From Bacillota bacterium (GTDB lineage Bacteria; Bacillota; Clostridia; Acetivibrionales; DSM-1351): a stretch of DNA of 64,000 bases. Numbering within the stretch: the first letter of the stretch is position 1; each line of letters starts with the position of its first letter. Location: positions 68,383 through 132,382 of the forward strand of contig JAEZKZ010000102.1 in assembly GCA_023415305.1 (NCBI GenBank), given 5' to 3'. The notes under the pieces were generated by a model. That model worked only from the letters and a program-made list of their open reading frames with translations, did not search any database and was not told the origin of the DNA. A program made the position numbers and the translations under genes. Shown here piece by piece: positions 43,445 to 52,360 of this stretch.

Positions 43445-44341
43445 TTGAGTTTAAAGGTTGAAAATGTATCTAAGAAATTTGGTGAAAAGCTGGTTGTTGA
43501 CAATATCAGTTTTGATGCAAAGGAGCCGGGTGTATTCGGACTACTGGGGACAAACGGTGCAGGTAAGACAACTACTATAAGAATGATTTTAAACATTGTA
43601 AAAAAGGATAGCGGTGCTATCACATGGGATAATAAGCCTGTAACAGAGCAAATTAAAAGGTTTGGCTATCTTCCGGAGGAGAGGGGACTTTACCCAAAGG
43701 TTAAAATATCCGAACAGCTGTTGTATTTTGCAAGTCTGAGGGGAGTTGCAAAACAAAAGGCAAAGAAAGACATCGACTACTGGTTGGAGCGACTGGAAGC
43801 AACACAATACATAAACATGCCGGCTGAAAAACTTTCAAAGGGCAACCAGCAGAAAATTCAGTTTATAGCCTCTATTATTCATGATCCCGAGCTAATATTT
43901 ATGGATGAACCCTTCAGCGGCCTTGATCCTGTTAATACAGACCTGTTTAAAGGAGTAATATATGAGCTTATTAACAGGCAGAAGATAATTATTATGTCCA
44001 GTCACCAGATGGCAACAGTTGAAGAGTTCTGTAAGGACATAGTTCTGCTTAAGAACGGTAAAACAGTTTTGAAGGGCAACTTGAAGGAGATCAAGCACAG
44101 CTATGGAAGAAACAATCTTATTATTAACTGTTCCGGCAATATTCCTGAGCTTGCTGCAGAAGAAAATATAACCACATACAAACAGAGCGCAAACGGTTAT
44201 GAATTTAAAATCACAGGAGAGGAGCAGGCATACAGAATGCTTGAAAAGATATTGAGCAGGAGGCTTAGTCTTGACAAATTTGAAATCAGAGAGCCATCCT
44301 TGCATGAAATATTCATTGAGAAGATGGGGGAAGTAAAATGA
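43445..44341 (+). CDS. ABC exporter ATPase (NatA type)
   Basis: A 298-residue ATPase. Walker A is GTNGAGKTTTI, the signature is LSKGNQQKIQFIASI and Walker B is ELIFMDEPFSGLDP. A C-terminal domain of about 80 residues is as in NatA-type drug/Na+ exporters. TTG 43445 is the likely start, with AGAGGTG six bases upstream. It overlaps the permease by ATGA. As the fourth gene of the PadR operon direction, it is probably controlled by that repressor. Confidence 0.93.
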   Translation: MSLKVENVSKKFGEKLVVDNISFDAKEPGVFGLLGTNGAGKTTTIRMILNIVKKDSGAITWDNKPVTEQIKRFGYLPEERGLYPKVKISEQLLYFASLRGVAKQKAKKDIDYWLERLEATQYINMPAEKLSKGNQQKIQFIASIIHDPELIFMDEPFSGLDPVNTDLFKGVIYELINRQKIIIMSSHQMATVEEFCKDIVLLKNGKTVLKGNLKEIKHSYGRNNLIINCSGNIPELAAEENITTYKQSANGYEFKITGEEQAYRMLEKILSRRLSLDKFEIREPSLHEIFIEKMGEVK

Positions 44342-45612
44342 GAGAATTTTTAGAAGTCTTTAAATATACCTTTAAAGAAAATATCAGAAAAAAATCATTT
44401 ATAATTTCTACTGTAATAATCTTGATAGTGATTGTTGCTGCGATGGTTATTCCGGCTGTCATGTCAAGTCTTGGTAGTAGTGACGGGAATAACACTACAA
44501 CTTCAAATACTACCAGCAGCAGTGAGCCAAAAAATATCTTATATATTCTTGATAAGACCGGAAACTATTCGGATAAACTTGAAGTATTGCAGCAGCAATT
44601 TATAGATTATGATGTAAAGCTTCTTTCCGAGGACAAAATTGAAAGCATAAAAACGGATATAAAGGAAGAGGGTACCACCTACCTGATAGTTATTGAAGGA
44701 AAGGACAATGCAATACAGATTGACTATTATACCCAGCAATACATGGAGGGACCCAACCCTGATACTGTAAGTAAGGTACTAGGCGGTATTTATTCAACAA
44801 AGCTTCTGAAAGAGGCAAATGTATCAGATGATATAATTTCAAAGGCATTGGGGGATTTAAATATAAAAGTCAATGCTCTTGGAAGAAGCAAGCTTGGGGG
44901 CTTCATCCTAAGTTTAGCAGTCATTATAATATTATTCTTTGCGGTATACTTCTATGGGTATGGTGTTTCAATGTCAGTTGCTTCAGAGAAAACCTCCAGA
45001 GTAATGGAGCTTCTGGTTACTTCGGTAAAACCCTCCAGAATTATCCTCGGAAAAACTGCAGGTATGGGCTTGATTGGACTGATTCAGCTGGCAACGCTGC
45101 TTGCTGTGGGGATTGTAACCTATCTTCTGGTTTTTCCTGATAAAATATCTTTCAATGGGATGCCTATCGAATTCTCCGGCTTTACACCGGTTACAGTAGT
45201 ATTGATTATTGTTTACTTTATACTTGGATATTCACTGTTTGCTTTAATGAATGCGGTGGTTGGAGCTACAGTAAGCAAGTCTGAAGATGTACAATCAGCA
45301 TTATTGCCCATGTCCTTGCTGTCAATTTTTTGCTTCTATTTCTCATATGGTACTTTCGCAATACCTGACAGTACCATGGCAAGAGTTGCTTCACTGATTC
45401 CATTTACTTCGCCCTTCACAGTTCCCTCAAGACTTATGTCGACGGAGGTTCCACCGTGGGAAATAGGATTATCCTTATTTATACTATTAGTTTCAATATT
45501 CCTGATTGGTACGCTTTCAATCAAATTGTACTCATTCGCAGTTTTACACTACGGTGACAGGCTGCAAATGAAGAAGCTTTTCCAAATGTCAAAGGCTGAG
45601 AAGAGCACTTGA
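44338..45612 (+). CDS. ABC-2 exporter permease (NatB type)
   Basis: A 424-residue permease. A membrane segment (residues 21-43) is followed by an extracellular domain of about 150 residues, then five to six segments from about residue 183. The signature SEKTSRVMELLVTSVKPSRIILGK is typical of NatB-like ABC-2 permeases. It pairs with the ATPase directly upstream, overlapping by four bases. The exported substrate is unknown; Na+ or cationic drugs are the precedents. Confidence 0.93.
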   Translation: MREFLEVFKYTFKENIRKKSFIISTVIILIVIVAAMVIPAVMSSLGSSDGNNTTTSNTTSSSEPKNILYILDKTGNYSDKLEVLQQQFIDYDVKLLSEDKIESIKTDIKEEGTTYLIVIEGKDNAIQIDYYTQQYMEGPNPDTVSKVLGGIYSTKLLKEANVSDDIISKALGDLNIKVNALGRSKLGGFILSLAVIIILFFAVYFYGYGVSMSVASEKTSRVMELLVTSVKPSRIILGKTAGMGLIGLIQLATLLAVGIVTYLLVFPDKISFNGMPIEFSGFTPVTVVLIIVYFILGYSLFALMNAVVGATVSKSEDVQSALLPMSLLSIFCFYFSYGTFAIPDSTMARVASLIPFTSPFTVPSRLMSTEVPPWEIGLSLFILLVSIFLIGTLSIKLYSFAVLHYGDRLQMKKLFQMSKAEKST

Positions 45613-45680
45613 TACTATAAGAAAAAACTATAATTAATCTATAAAATCGGGAAATAAATTAAAAAATCTGGAGGGTTATT

Positions 45681-45905
45681 ATGAAAAAATTAAATGGATA
45701 TCATTCAATTGGGTTGATACTTATAAGCATTTACTTATTGTCGGGTCATACTGGTAATATTCCCCATTTTGTCAAAGGCTGCATTTTCGGAGTGGGTGTT
45801 GGACTGACTCTTTTGGGAATTTATGCTTATAATCATGATATAACCAAAATAAAGAATTTAAAGAATAGGTTGTTTGCAAAGGTGGTTGGAACAGGTGTAA
45901 AATAA
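45681..45905 (+). CDS. Small membrane protein, 74 aa
   Basis: A 74-residue protein with two hydrophobic segments (about 8-22 and 33-50) and a basic C-terminal tail (IKNLKNRLFAK). GGAGGG lies five bases before ATG 45681. It follows the ABC permease by 68 bases and may belong to that operon. I do not recognise a family. Confidence 0.7.
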   Translation: MKKLNGYHSIGLILISIYLLSGHTGNIPHFVKGCIFGVGVGLTLLGIYAYNHDITKIKNLKNRLFAKVVGTGVK

Positions 45906-45969
45906 TTTCATTTTGGGTTATGTATTGCTAGACCCTTCTATTTAGAATATTATTATAAAGTATCAATCT

Positions 45970-46004
45970 TAAGATGCCATATGATTATTTCACATGGCAT
46001 CTTA
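45970..46004 (+). terminator. Hairpin terminator before manA
   Basis: TAAGATGCCAT at 45970-45980 pairs exactly with ATGGCATCTTA at 45994-46004 across a 13-base loop. AATTTCATAATTATT follows. Confidence 0.75.
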
Positions 46005-46049
46005 AATTTCATAATTATTTATATAGCTTATTCACACACGGAGGTCTAT

Positions 46050-47099
46050 ATGTATTATCCAATAAAATTCATACCTGTATACAAAGATTATATTTGGGGA
46101 GGCCGGTATTTTGAAAAGTTTGACCGTGAGCTTCCCGAAGGATTACTTGCCGAGAGCTGGGAACTTTCCTGCCACAAAAACGGTGTCAGCACTGCTGCCA
46201 ATGGGGAACTTGCAGGGAAAGCACTGCCTGAAATAATAAAGGCTGATCCGCTGAACATACTTGGGAGTAGAATTCCTGCAGATTGTCAGGAAATACCCCT
46301 GCTGATTAAATTAATTGATGCCAACGATAGACTTTCAGTTCAGGTACATCCTGACGACAACTATGCCGCAGTCTATGAGGGAGGCCTGGGAAAAAACGAG
46401 ATGTGGTACATAGTTGACGCAAAGCCTGGCGCCAAGCTGGTTGCAGGTCTGAAGCCCAGAGTCACAAGAGAGAATTTTGTACAGGCTGTCAAAGATAACC
46501 GCATAGAGGAATGTCTTCTGGAGGTCGAGGTACAGCCCGGAGATGTCATAAATATACCTGCCGGTCTGCTTCATGCCATTGGCGCCGGTATAGTCATAGC
46601 TGAAATACAGCAGTGTTCCGATACAACATACAGGGTTTATGATTACAACAGGGTGGACAGCAATGGGGTCGGGCGCTCTCTGCATCTCGATAAGGCACTG
46701 GATGTTATCAATTATTGTTTGGCTGACCGGGAGGCAAAAGTGAGCGGAGTGAGGCTCAATATAAGTGAAGACGTTACAAAAACAGTGTACCTGGCAAACC
46801 GATTCTTTGCCTGTGAAAGATATGATGCAAAGGGCAGTATAATAGAAAGCACAGATGGAAGTATTTTTTATGTATTCATATGTCTGAACGGGCAGGGGAC
46901 TATTATTTCAGATAGCATGCAGGTAGATTTTAAGGCCGGCGAAACAATATTTATACCTGCCTCCATGGGGGAGTACAGGTTGGAAGGAACCTTTACTTCT
47001 CTTAAAACCTATATACCGGATTTACTGAAGGATATAGTTGAGCCGATGAGAGAAGCCGGCTGCACCAATCAGGAGATATTCTATGTGTTGAGCCGCTGA
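46050..47099 (+). CDS. manA: Class I mannose-6-phosphate isomerase
   Basis: A 349-residue zinc enzyme that interconverts mannose 6-phosphate and fructose 6-phosphate. The metal ligands are visible: SVQVHPDD, then GKNEMWYIVD, then NIPAGLLHAIGAG. The N-terminus FIPVYKDYIWGGRYF is typical of the Firmicutes group. ATG 46050 follows GGAGG by six bases. A frame extending 23 codons upstream would cross the terminator hairpin and is rejected. It is transcribed on its own. Confidence 0.95.
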   Translation: MYYPIKFIPVYKDYIWGGRYFEKFDRELPEGLLAESWELSCHKNGVSTAANGELAGKALPEIIKADPLNILGSRIPADCQEIPLLIKLIDANDRLSVQVHPDDNYAAVYEGGLGKNEMWYIVDAKPGAKLVAGLKPRVTRENFVQAVKDNRIEECLLEVEVQPGDVINIPAGLLHAIGAGIVIAEIQQCSDTTYRVYDYNRVDSNGVGRSLHLDKALDVINYCLADREAKVSGVRLNISEDVTKTVYLANRFFACERYDAKGSIIESTDGSIFYVFICLNGQGTIISDSMQVDFKAGETIFIPASMGEYRLEGTFTSLKTYIPDLLKDIVEPMREAGCTNQEIFYVLSR

Positions 47100-47187
47100 G
47101 CCCATCAAGATATTTCATTCAGTGAACGGCTGAGCCAACAGACAATTCAGGAAATTTACTGCTAGGGATACAAAATCTTACTCTTTA

Positions 47188-47334
47188 GTGTATAATAATT
47201 GATAATCAAAATTTCAATTTGGTTAGCGTGAAAAATATATCATGGCACGCTATGGTTGATTTCACGCAGAGGGGGGCCACAAACTGCCTTCCTGCAACAT
47301 ATTATACGCGTTATGAGCGTAGATGGGAGATAAC
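47188..47334 (+). promoter_or_regulatory. Leader with alternative hairpins before an ABC gene
   Basis: TATAAT at 47191 may be a -10 box. GCGTG at 47226 can pair with CACGC at 47246, or, as GCGTGAAA, with TTTCACGC at 47260. TACGC/GCGTA at 47305-47321 forms a hairpin directly before the ribosome site GGGAG. The choice of pairing could regulate the gene, but I have no second copy to support it. Confidence 0.35.
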
Positions 47335-48048
47335 ATGATAACTATAAATAATTTGACCAAAACCTATAAAAAATTCAAAGCAGTAGATGGTATATCTTTG
47401 ACAGCAAAACCCGGAGAGGTAACCATTCTGCTGGGGCCTAACGGTGCTGGAAAATCAACTACCATCAAAAGTATAGCCGGATTGCTTAAATTTGAAGGGG
47501 ATATAACAATTTGCGGGCATCAGAACAGAACTGTAGAAGCAAAGAAAATATTCGGTTATATTCCGGAAACTCCTGCATTGTATGATTTTCTTACTCCCTG
47601 GGAACATGGACAGTTTATTGCCAAAGCATATAAGCTGGAGGACTCCTGGAAGAAGAGAATAAAAGAAATATTTGAGCGGCTGGAGATCTATGATAAAAAG
47701 GATAAATATGTACGTGAACTTTCAAAGGGAATGACTCAAAAGCTTAGTATTGCGGTTGCCCTGTTGATAGAGCCCCAGTCGGTTTTATTTGATGAACCTC
47801 TGGTAGGTCTGGATCCGAAAGCCATAAATGAGGTAATTAAAATATTTGAGGAATTAAGGTCGGAAGGGAAGAGCATCCTTGTAAGCACTCACATAATCGA
47901 CACAATTAATGATGTTTGGGATAGAGCTTATATAATGAACAAGGGTAAAATAGTCTGTGATATTTCAAGAGATCAGCTTAAAGACAGGGATCTAAAGGAT
48001 ATTTTCTTCGAACTTACGGAAGGAGAAAAAGAAGAATGCAGGCAATAA
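47335..48048 (+). CDS. ABC exporter ATPase
   Basis: A 237-residue ATPase. Walker A is GPNGAGKSTTI, the signature is LSKGMTQKLSIAVAL and Walker B is SVLFDEPLVGLDP. The group is that of ABC-2 exporters. ATG 47335 follows GGGAG by five bases; an ATG four codons earlier lies before that site. The next gene starts 12 bases before its stop, so the two are translationally coupled. Confidence 0.93.
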   Translation: MITINNLTKTYKKFKAVDGISLTAKPGEVTILLGPNGAGKSTTIKSIAGLLKFEGDITICGHQNRTVEAKKIFGYIPETPALYDFLTPWEHGQFIAKAYKLEDSWKKRIKEIFERLEIYDKKDKYVRELSKGMTQKLSIAVALLIEPQSVLFDEPLVGLDPKAINEVIKIFEELRSEGKSILVSTHIIDTINDVWDRAYIMNKGKIVCDISRDQLKDRDLKDIFFELTEGEKEECRQ

Positions 48049-49592
48049 TGTACATATTACGAAAAGCTTACATAAATAAGATTAAACGTGCTTTCTCCAG
48101 TGTATTGTCAGCTGTTATCACAGTTATTGGTGTAGTAGCTATGGGCTTCTTATTTGTTTTGGCATTTGTTGTAGATAAGCCTCCTCTGTCTAGTAGCTCA
48201 GCAGAAACAATATTAGCAGGAGTTGTACTTTTGATTGGGATGTTGCTTTATAACACCTTTCTTTCAAGAGACACGGGTATACTGACAATGGCGGATGCCA
48301 CCTATTTGTTTACCGGACCTTTTGAAAGAAGAACCGTACTGGCTTATATTCTTATATCAACTGCACCGGGAGCGGCGCTGACAGGCTTTTTTATATGCTT
48401 TTACATGCCATTTCTTTTAGGCCCTGCGTTGACAATGCCTAGGTTTTTAGTAGTACTGTTAATTATTAGTTTAATGTTTGGTTGCATTTATTTGTCGTAT
48501 TATTATGTATACATAATTGATACCGAAAAAACCGGTTTTAAAAAGAAAGTAAAATATGGGTTCCTAGGATTTGCAGGTGTTCTTGTTGCTATATTCCTGG
48601 GTATGCTGTTCAGCACCGGATTTAATTTTAAAACCACCGTGGACAATTATTTTACAAGCAGCTGGTACAATTGGGTACCTCTGTTTGGATGGACAAAATG
48701 GGCCATAAGTTCTCTATTAGCTGGTAATATTCTTTCAGGCCTCATACCGGCAATTACTCTTCTGGCTATAGCAAATGCTGCTTTATGTGTTGCAATGTAT
48801 AATTGTAAGGCTGATTTTTATGAAAAAGCACTTGAGGATTCTGTCAATCTTCAAAAAATGCTTGAGGATATTAAGACACATGGCAGTGCAGATGCGCGTT
48901 CAATTGCCAAATTAAAACAAAAAGGCTTCTCAACTAGATATTATGAGGGTGCAGCTGCAATATTTTCCCGCCAGATACTGGAAAACAAAAAAGTAAGTGT
49001 CATGACGAATATGAGAGAAATGTTCCTGGGACTGTTTTACGTTGTATTCGGAAAGGTATTCGGCTTGGAATTCACTTTTGTTTTTGCAATGCTCAGCTTC
49101 GGTTCACTCTCCATGTCTTTGAATGATTCATGGCACAGGGAGTTTAAAAAACCATACGTATATCTTATTCCTGCCAGCTCGTTTCAGAAGGTTATATTTT
49201 CTGTATTGCCGGGTTTGGTAAAGGCAGTCCTCAGCGGAAGTGTTTCGCTTATAATCGGAGGTTTGGTTTTTAATATAGGAATTCAACAGATTTTAGCTTA
49301 TTTAATTATATTTATCGGCTTTTCAATACTTTTTGTTTTTGCAGAGGTTTTCACCTACAGAATAATAGGCGCGGGAGCCAATGCTGTAGTTCTAACTCTG
49401 ATAAGAATGTTTTTTGTCCTGGCAACCTGTATACCTGCAATTATAGTTTTAATTCTTATTATGGTTGTGCTTCAGGATATGCCTGGGATGCTGACGATTT
49501 CACTGTGCTTGCTAGGAACCAATCTTGCATCAAGCGCTCTGCTGGTTTTCCTCAGCAGAGGGGTATTTGAGAAAAGCGAAATAATGGCTTAA
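48036..49592 (+). CDS. ABC exporter permease (putative ABC-exporter family)
   Basis: A 518-residue protein with about eleven to twelve hydrophobic segments and one cytoplasmic region near residues 265-320 (EKALEDSVNLQKMLEDIKTHG). It fits the putative ABC exporter permease family found beside ATPases of this type in clostridia. It overlaps the ATPase gene. ATG 48048, four codons in, is an alternative start. The substrate is unknown. Confidence 0.85.
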   Translation: MQAIMYILRKAYINKIKRAFSSVLSAVITVIGVVAMGFLFVLAFVVDKPPLSSSSAETILAGVVLLIGMLLYNTFLSRDTGILTMADATYLFTGPFERRTVLAYILISTAPGAALTGFFICFYMPFLLGPALTMPRFLVVLLIISLMFGCIYLSYYYVYIIDTEKTGFKKKVKYGFLGFAGVLVAIFLGMLFSTGFNFKTTVDNYFTSSWYNWVPLFGWTKWAISSLLAGNILSGLIPAITLLAIANAALCVAMYNCKADFYEKALEDSVNLQKMLEDIKTHGSADARSIAKLKQKGFSTRYYEGAAAIFSRQILENKKVSVMTNMREMFLGLFYVVFGKVFGLEFTFVFAMLSFGSLSMSLNDSWHREFKKPYVYLIPASSFQKVIFSVLPGLVKAVLSGSVSLIIGGLVFNIGIQQILAYLIIFIGFSILFVFAEVFTYRIIGAGANAVVLTLIRMFFVLATCIPAIIVLILIMVVLQDMPGMLTISLCLLGTNLASSALLVFLSRGVFEKSEIMA

Positions 49593-49679
49593 CTGAGCTT
49601 AAAGATTAAATAAAAAAATTTCTGTGTAGTGATATTAAATATTCAAAGTAAAAATAACAGTGATATTTTGGAGGGGAAA

Positions 49680-50105
49680 ATGGATAACATAATTTATGGA
49701 AAAGCACTTGCTCTGGTAGACCGCAGCTTCACCGGTATTCTTGGTACAGTAGAAAAAGAGGGAATGCCTCAGCAAAAGGCAATGATAAAAACTGAAGCCA
49801 AGGGACTAAAGGAATTTTGGTTTTGTTCCAACACCTCATCGAAAAGAGTACAGCAAATAATGGATAATCCCAGAGCCAGCCTCTATTTCTTTGATGAGAA
49901 AACCTTTGAGGGCCTGATGCTTACAGGCGTTGCGGAGATTTCCTACGATGATGACAAGAGGAAAAGCTTCTGGCATGAAGAGATGAAGATGTATTACCCT
50001 TTGGGGTACCATGATCCGGATTTTGCGTTAGTTAAGTTTACAGCTCTTAAAGGTAATTATTATCAAGGCTTGAAAAACTACGATTTTGATATTCAGGAGC
50101 CATAA
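49680..50105 (+). CDS. Pyridoxamine 5'-phosphate oxidase-fold protein
   Basis: A 141-residue split-barrel flavin-binding protein of the general stress protein 26 type. SFTGILGTVEKEGMPQQKAM and FWFCSNTSSKRVQQIMDNPRASLYFFD are the family core. It may bind FMN or F420/haem, but no reaction can be inferred. ATG 49680 follows GGAGGGG closely. It begins 88 bases after the permease, with no terminator I can see. Confidence 0.85.
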   Translation: MDNIIYGKALALVDRSFTGILGTVEKEGMPQQKAMIKTEAKGLKEFWFCSNTSSKRVQQIMDNPRASLYFFDEKTFEGLMLTGVAEISYDDDKRKSFWHEEMKMYYPLGYHDPDFALVKFTALKGNYYQGLKNYDFDIQEP

Positions 50106-50155
50106 ATTTCTTTTTTGTATAATAAATATATTGTCTTTATAAATTTTTTCTAAGT

Positions 50156-50184
50156 TTGACACATGGAAAAATGTATTGTAAAAT
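50156..50184 (+). promoter_or_regulatory. Consensus SigA promoter of the cbiM leader
   Basis: TTGACA, 17 bases, TAAAAT. The match is strong. Transcription from it would carry a leader of about 310 bases before cbiM. Confidence 0.8.
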
Positions 50185-50190
50185 ATCAGT

Positions 50191-50501
50191 GAAAATGAGA
50201 TCAGGAAGGTCTCCGGATAAAACTGTGCATTGCATAAAACTAAAACATCTTGATGTATCAATTTAACTTGATTTATTTTTTGTGTAGGTTAATTTTTTAT
50301 ATCATGAAAATAGATATTAACTTGAATAGACCCATGAAGGGCTGGCAATATACCCTTTTGGGTCTATTATTTATTGCCTACATAAAGAGTTTAGTCGAAG
50401 GGTGGAGTAAGTCCCCCGCTAATAAGAAAATTCGATAGGATTATTGAATATGTACTAAAATTTAGCTCGGCGGATTTTCAAGAGAAAAGGAGACAATTAT
50501 T
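50191..50501 (+). promoter_or_regulatory. Long structured leader of cbiM
   Basis: An untranslated region of about 310 bases. GAGA/TCTC near 50197-50214 forms a first hairpin. ATCAA/TTGAT at about 50258-50272, followed by TTATTTTTT, looks like a weak terminator. AATAGACCCA with AAGGG at 50325-50341 pairs with CCCTT and TGGGTCTATT at 50352-50369, a long near-perfect stem. It does not match the cobalamin B12-box or NiCo patterns I know. A short open frame (50304-50438) overlaps the large stem. Confidence 0.45.
50304..50438 (+). CDS. Possible small membrane peptide, 44 aa
   Basis: A 44-residue frame with one hydrophobic segment (YTLLGLLFIAYIKSLVEGW) and a basic tail. It lacks a convincing ribosome site and overlaps a strong RNA stem, so the reading as a gene competes with the reading as leader RNA. 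Small membrane subunits do occur beside CbiM-type transporters, which keeps the option open. Confidence 0.3.
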   Translation: MKIDINLNRPMKGWQYTLLGLLFIAYIKSLVEGWSKSPANKKIR

Positions 50502-51506
50502 ATGCATATGGGAGACGTTCTGATATCACCGGAGGTTGGAGGTACGATGCTGGCTGCAGCAGTTGGGGTATCAGCATATTCAATTAAAAAAGTAAAGGAA
50601 ATGGATGAAAGAAAGCTTCCCTTGATGGGCGTTATGGCGGCTTTTGTATTTGCAGCCCAAATGATTAATTTTACAATCCCGGGCACTGGTTCCAGCGGAC
50701 ATCTGGGAGGCGGACTACTGCTGGCTATACTCTTAGGCCCCTATGCCGGTTTTCTCTCCATGGCGGCCATATTGCTGATTCAGGCAATGTTTTTTGCAGA
50801 CGGGGGCTATCTGGCCTTTGGCTGTAATCTGATTAATTTAGGTGTGTATGCATGCTTTATTGCCTATCCGCTGATATATAAACTGATAACCAGAACTAAA
50901 ATGTCAAAAACCAGAATAACAATCGGAAGTATTGTTGCCAGTGTAATAGCCTTGCAATTGGGAGCTTTTAGTGTTGTTTTGCAAACAGTGCTGTCGGGAA
51001 AGACAGAGCTGCCTTTTACTGAATTTGTACTGGCAATGCAGGGAATCCATCTGGCAATAGGCCTGGTTGAAGGAGTTGTAACTGCCGCCGTTGTGTCCTT
51101 TGTGTGGAAGGTAAGACCGGACATAATAACTGATGACGGACAGCAAGGCAGCAGAAAGAGCTACAAAACAATAATTGTTGGTTTCCTTGTGGCGGCGTTG
51201 GCGTTAGGCGGCCTTGTATCACTGTTTGCATCTGCTAATCCGGATGGCTTGGAGTGGTCCATAGAGAAAGTGACAGGTGAGGAACTGAAAGGGGAATCAC
51301 GGGTTCATCAAGCACTGGAAAATGTTCAGGAAAAGATAGCTGTGCTGCCCGATTACAGCTTTAGAAGTTCCTCGGCTACAGAGGGCGGTGCGGCAGGAAC
51401 CGTGGTTTCAGGTATTGTCGGCTCGGCAGTAACCATAGGTATAATTGTTGCCATAGGTTTTGTGATAAAATTATTAAAAAGGAAAAGCCACCGACAAACT
51501 AATTGA
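50502..51506 (+). CDS. cbiM: Ni/Co ECF transporter S component, CbiM fused to PDGLE domain
   Basis: A 334-residue metal-specific membrane component. The N-terminus is Met-His-Met-Gly-Asp, with the conserved His2 that helps form the metal site after the Met. The CbiM core has six to seven membrane segments, with NFTIPGTGSSGHLGGGLL and CNLINLGVY. A C-terminal PDGLE (CbiN/NikN-like) part, with ASANPDGLEWS, is followed by a final membrane segment. It should capture Ni2+ or Co2+ for uptake with CbiQ and CbiO; the CooT-like gene nearby favours nickel. AAGGAGAC precedes ATG 50502. Confidence 0.93.
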   Translation: MHMGDVLISPEVGGTMLAAAVGVSAYSIKKVKEMDERKLPLMGVMAAFVFAAQMINFTIPGTGSSGHLGGGLLLAILLGPYAGFLSMAAILLIQAMFFADGGYLAFGCNLINLGVYACFIAYPLIYKLITRTKMSKTRITIGSIVASVIALQLGAFSVVLQTVLSGKTELPFTEFVLAMQGIHLAIGLVEGVVTAAVVSFVWKVRPDIITDDGQQGSRKSYKTIIVGFLVAALALGGLVSLFASANPDGLEWSIEKVTGEELKGESRVHQALENVQEKIAVLPDYSFRSSSATEGGAAGTVVSGIVGSAVTIGIIVAIGFVIKLLKRKSHRQTN

Positions 51507-51535
51507 TATAACTGAGGAGTCTCACGGAGGTATAA

Positions 51536-52339
51536 ATGGCAGACATAATAGGCTCGGTACTGGAAGTAAAGCATATTGATGAGCTATCAAAACAAAAGAA
51601 TCCAATAAATAATATTCACCCGCTGATCAAGCTTATATTAACATTGGCCTATATATGTATACTTGCTTCCTTCAGCAGGTATGAGGTGGTTGGACTTCTG
51701 CCGTTTATTCTGTATCCGGTTATAGTGATTGTGGTATGTGATATTCCATTGGGGAAAATACTTAAAAGAGTGCTGCTTATAGAGCCGTTTATTATAGTTA
51801 CCGGTATTCTGAATCCAATTTTTGATAAATACATGGTTGAAATTGGAGGTTTATCCTTTTCCGGAGGGTGGTTGACTTTTTTTTCATTGATAATCAGAAG
51901 CACACTTATGGTGACTGCAGGTTTTTTATTGATTGCAACCACCGGTATTGATGATATTGCCAACACCTTGAGTCTTCTCAGAGTACCCTCTGTTTTTGTT
52001 CTTCTGTTCCTGTTGACCTACAGATACATTTTTGTACTTATGGATGAGGCGGGAAGACTTTTAAAGGCCTATCATATGAGAGCTCCCGGCCAGTCCGGGG
52101 TTAAAATAAAGGTGTGGGGTTCAATGGTAGGGCAGCTGCTGATAAGGACTTTTAACCGGGCACAGACCATATACCAATCTATGATATTAAAAGGCTACAA
52201 CGGAAGATATAGCTTTTTACACAGAATACCGGTAAAGCCTGGAGATATTATTTACTTTGCAGCTTGGCTAATATTCCTGTCAACTGCAAGGGTATTCAAC
52301 ATCCCCCTGTTAATTTCAGATGTTGTCAGCAGGCTATAA
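51536..52339 (+). CDS. cbiQ: ECF transporter T component (CbiQ)
   Basis: A 267-residue energy-coupling membrane protein with five to six membrane segments. It has the two coupling motifs: YHMRAPG near residue 180 and MILKGYNGRY near residue 220, the Ala-Arg-Gly-type helices that contact the ATPase. GGAGG lies six bases before ATG 51536. It follows cbiM by 30 bases. The ATPase that would complete the complex is separated by an antisense acyltransferase. Confidence 0.93.
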   Translation: MADIIGSVLEVKHIDELSKQKNPINNIHPLIKLILTLAYICILASFSRYEVVGLLPFILYPVIVIVVCDIPLGKILKRVLLIEPFIIVTGILNPIFDKYMVEIGGLSFSGGWLTFFSLIIRSTLMVTAGFLLIATTGIDDIANTLSLLRVPSVFVLLFLLTYRYIFVLMDEAGRLLKAYHMRAPGQSGVKIKVWGSMVGQLLIRTFNRAQTIYQSMILKGYNGRYSFLHRIPVKPGDIIYFAAWLIFLSTARVFNIPLLISDVVSRL

Positions 52340-52360
52340 TATGGCCTGCTATTTCATTTC

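Noticed and set aside
45981..46049. N-terminal extension of manA
   Set aside because: The extension crosses a terminator hairpin; ATG 46050 has a proper ribosome site.
50191..50501. Cobalamin or NiCo riboswitch before cbiM
   Set aside because: The conserved B12 box and the NiCo junction pattern that I know are not in the right order; I keep it as an unassigned leader.
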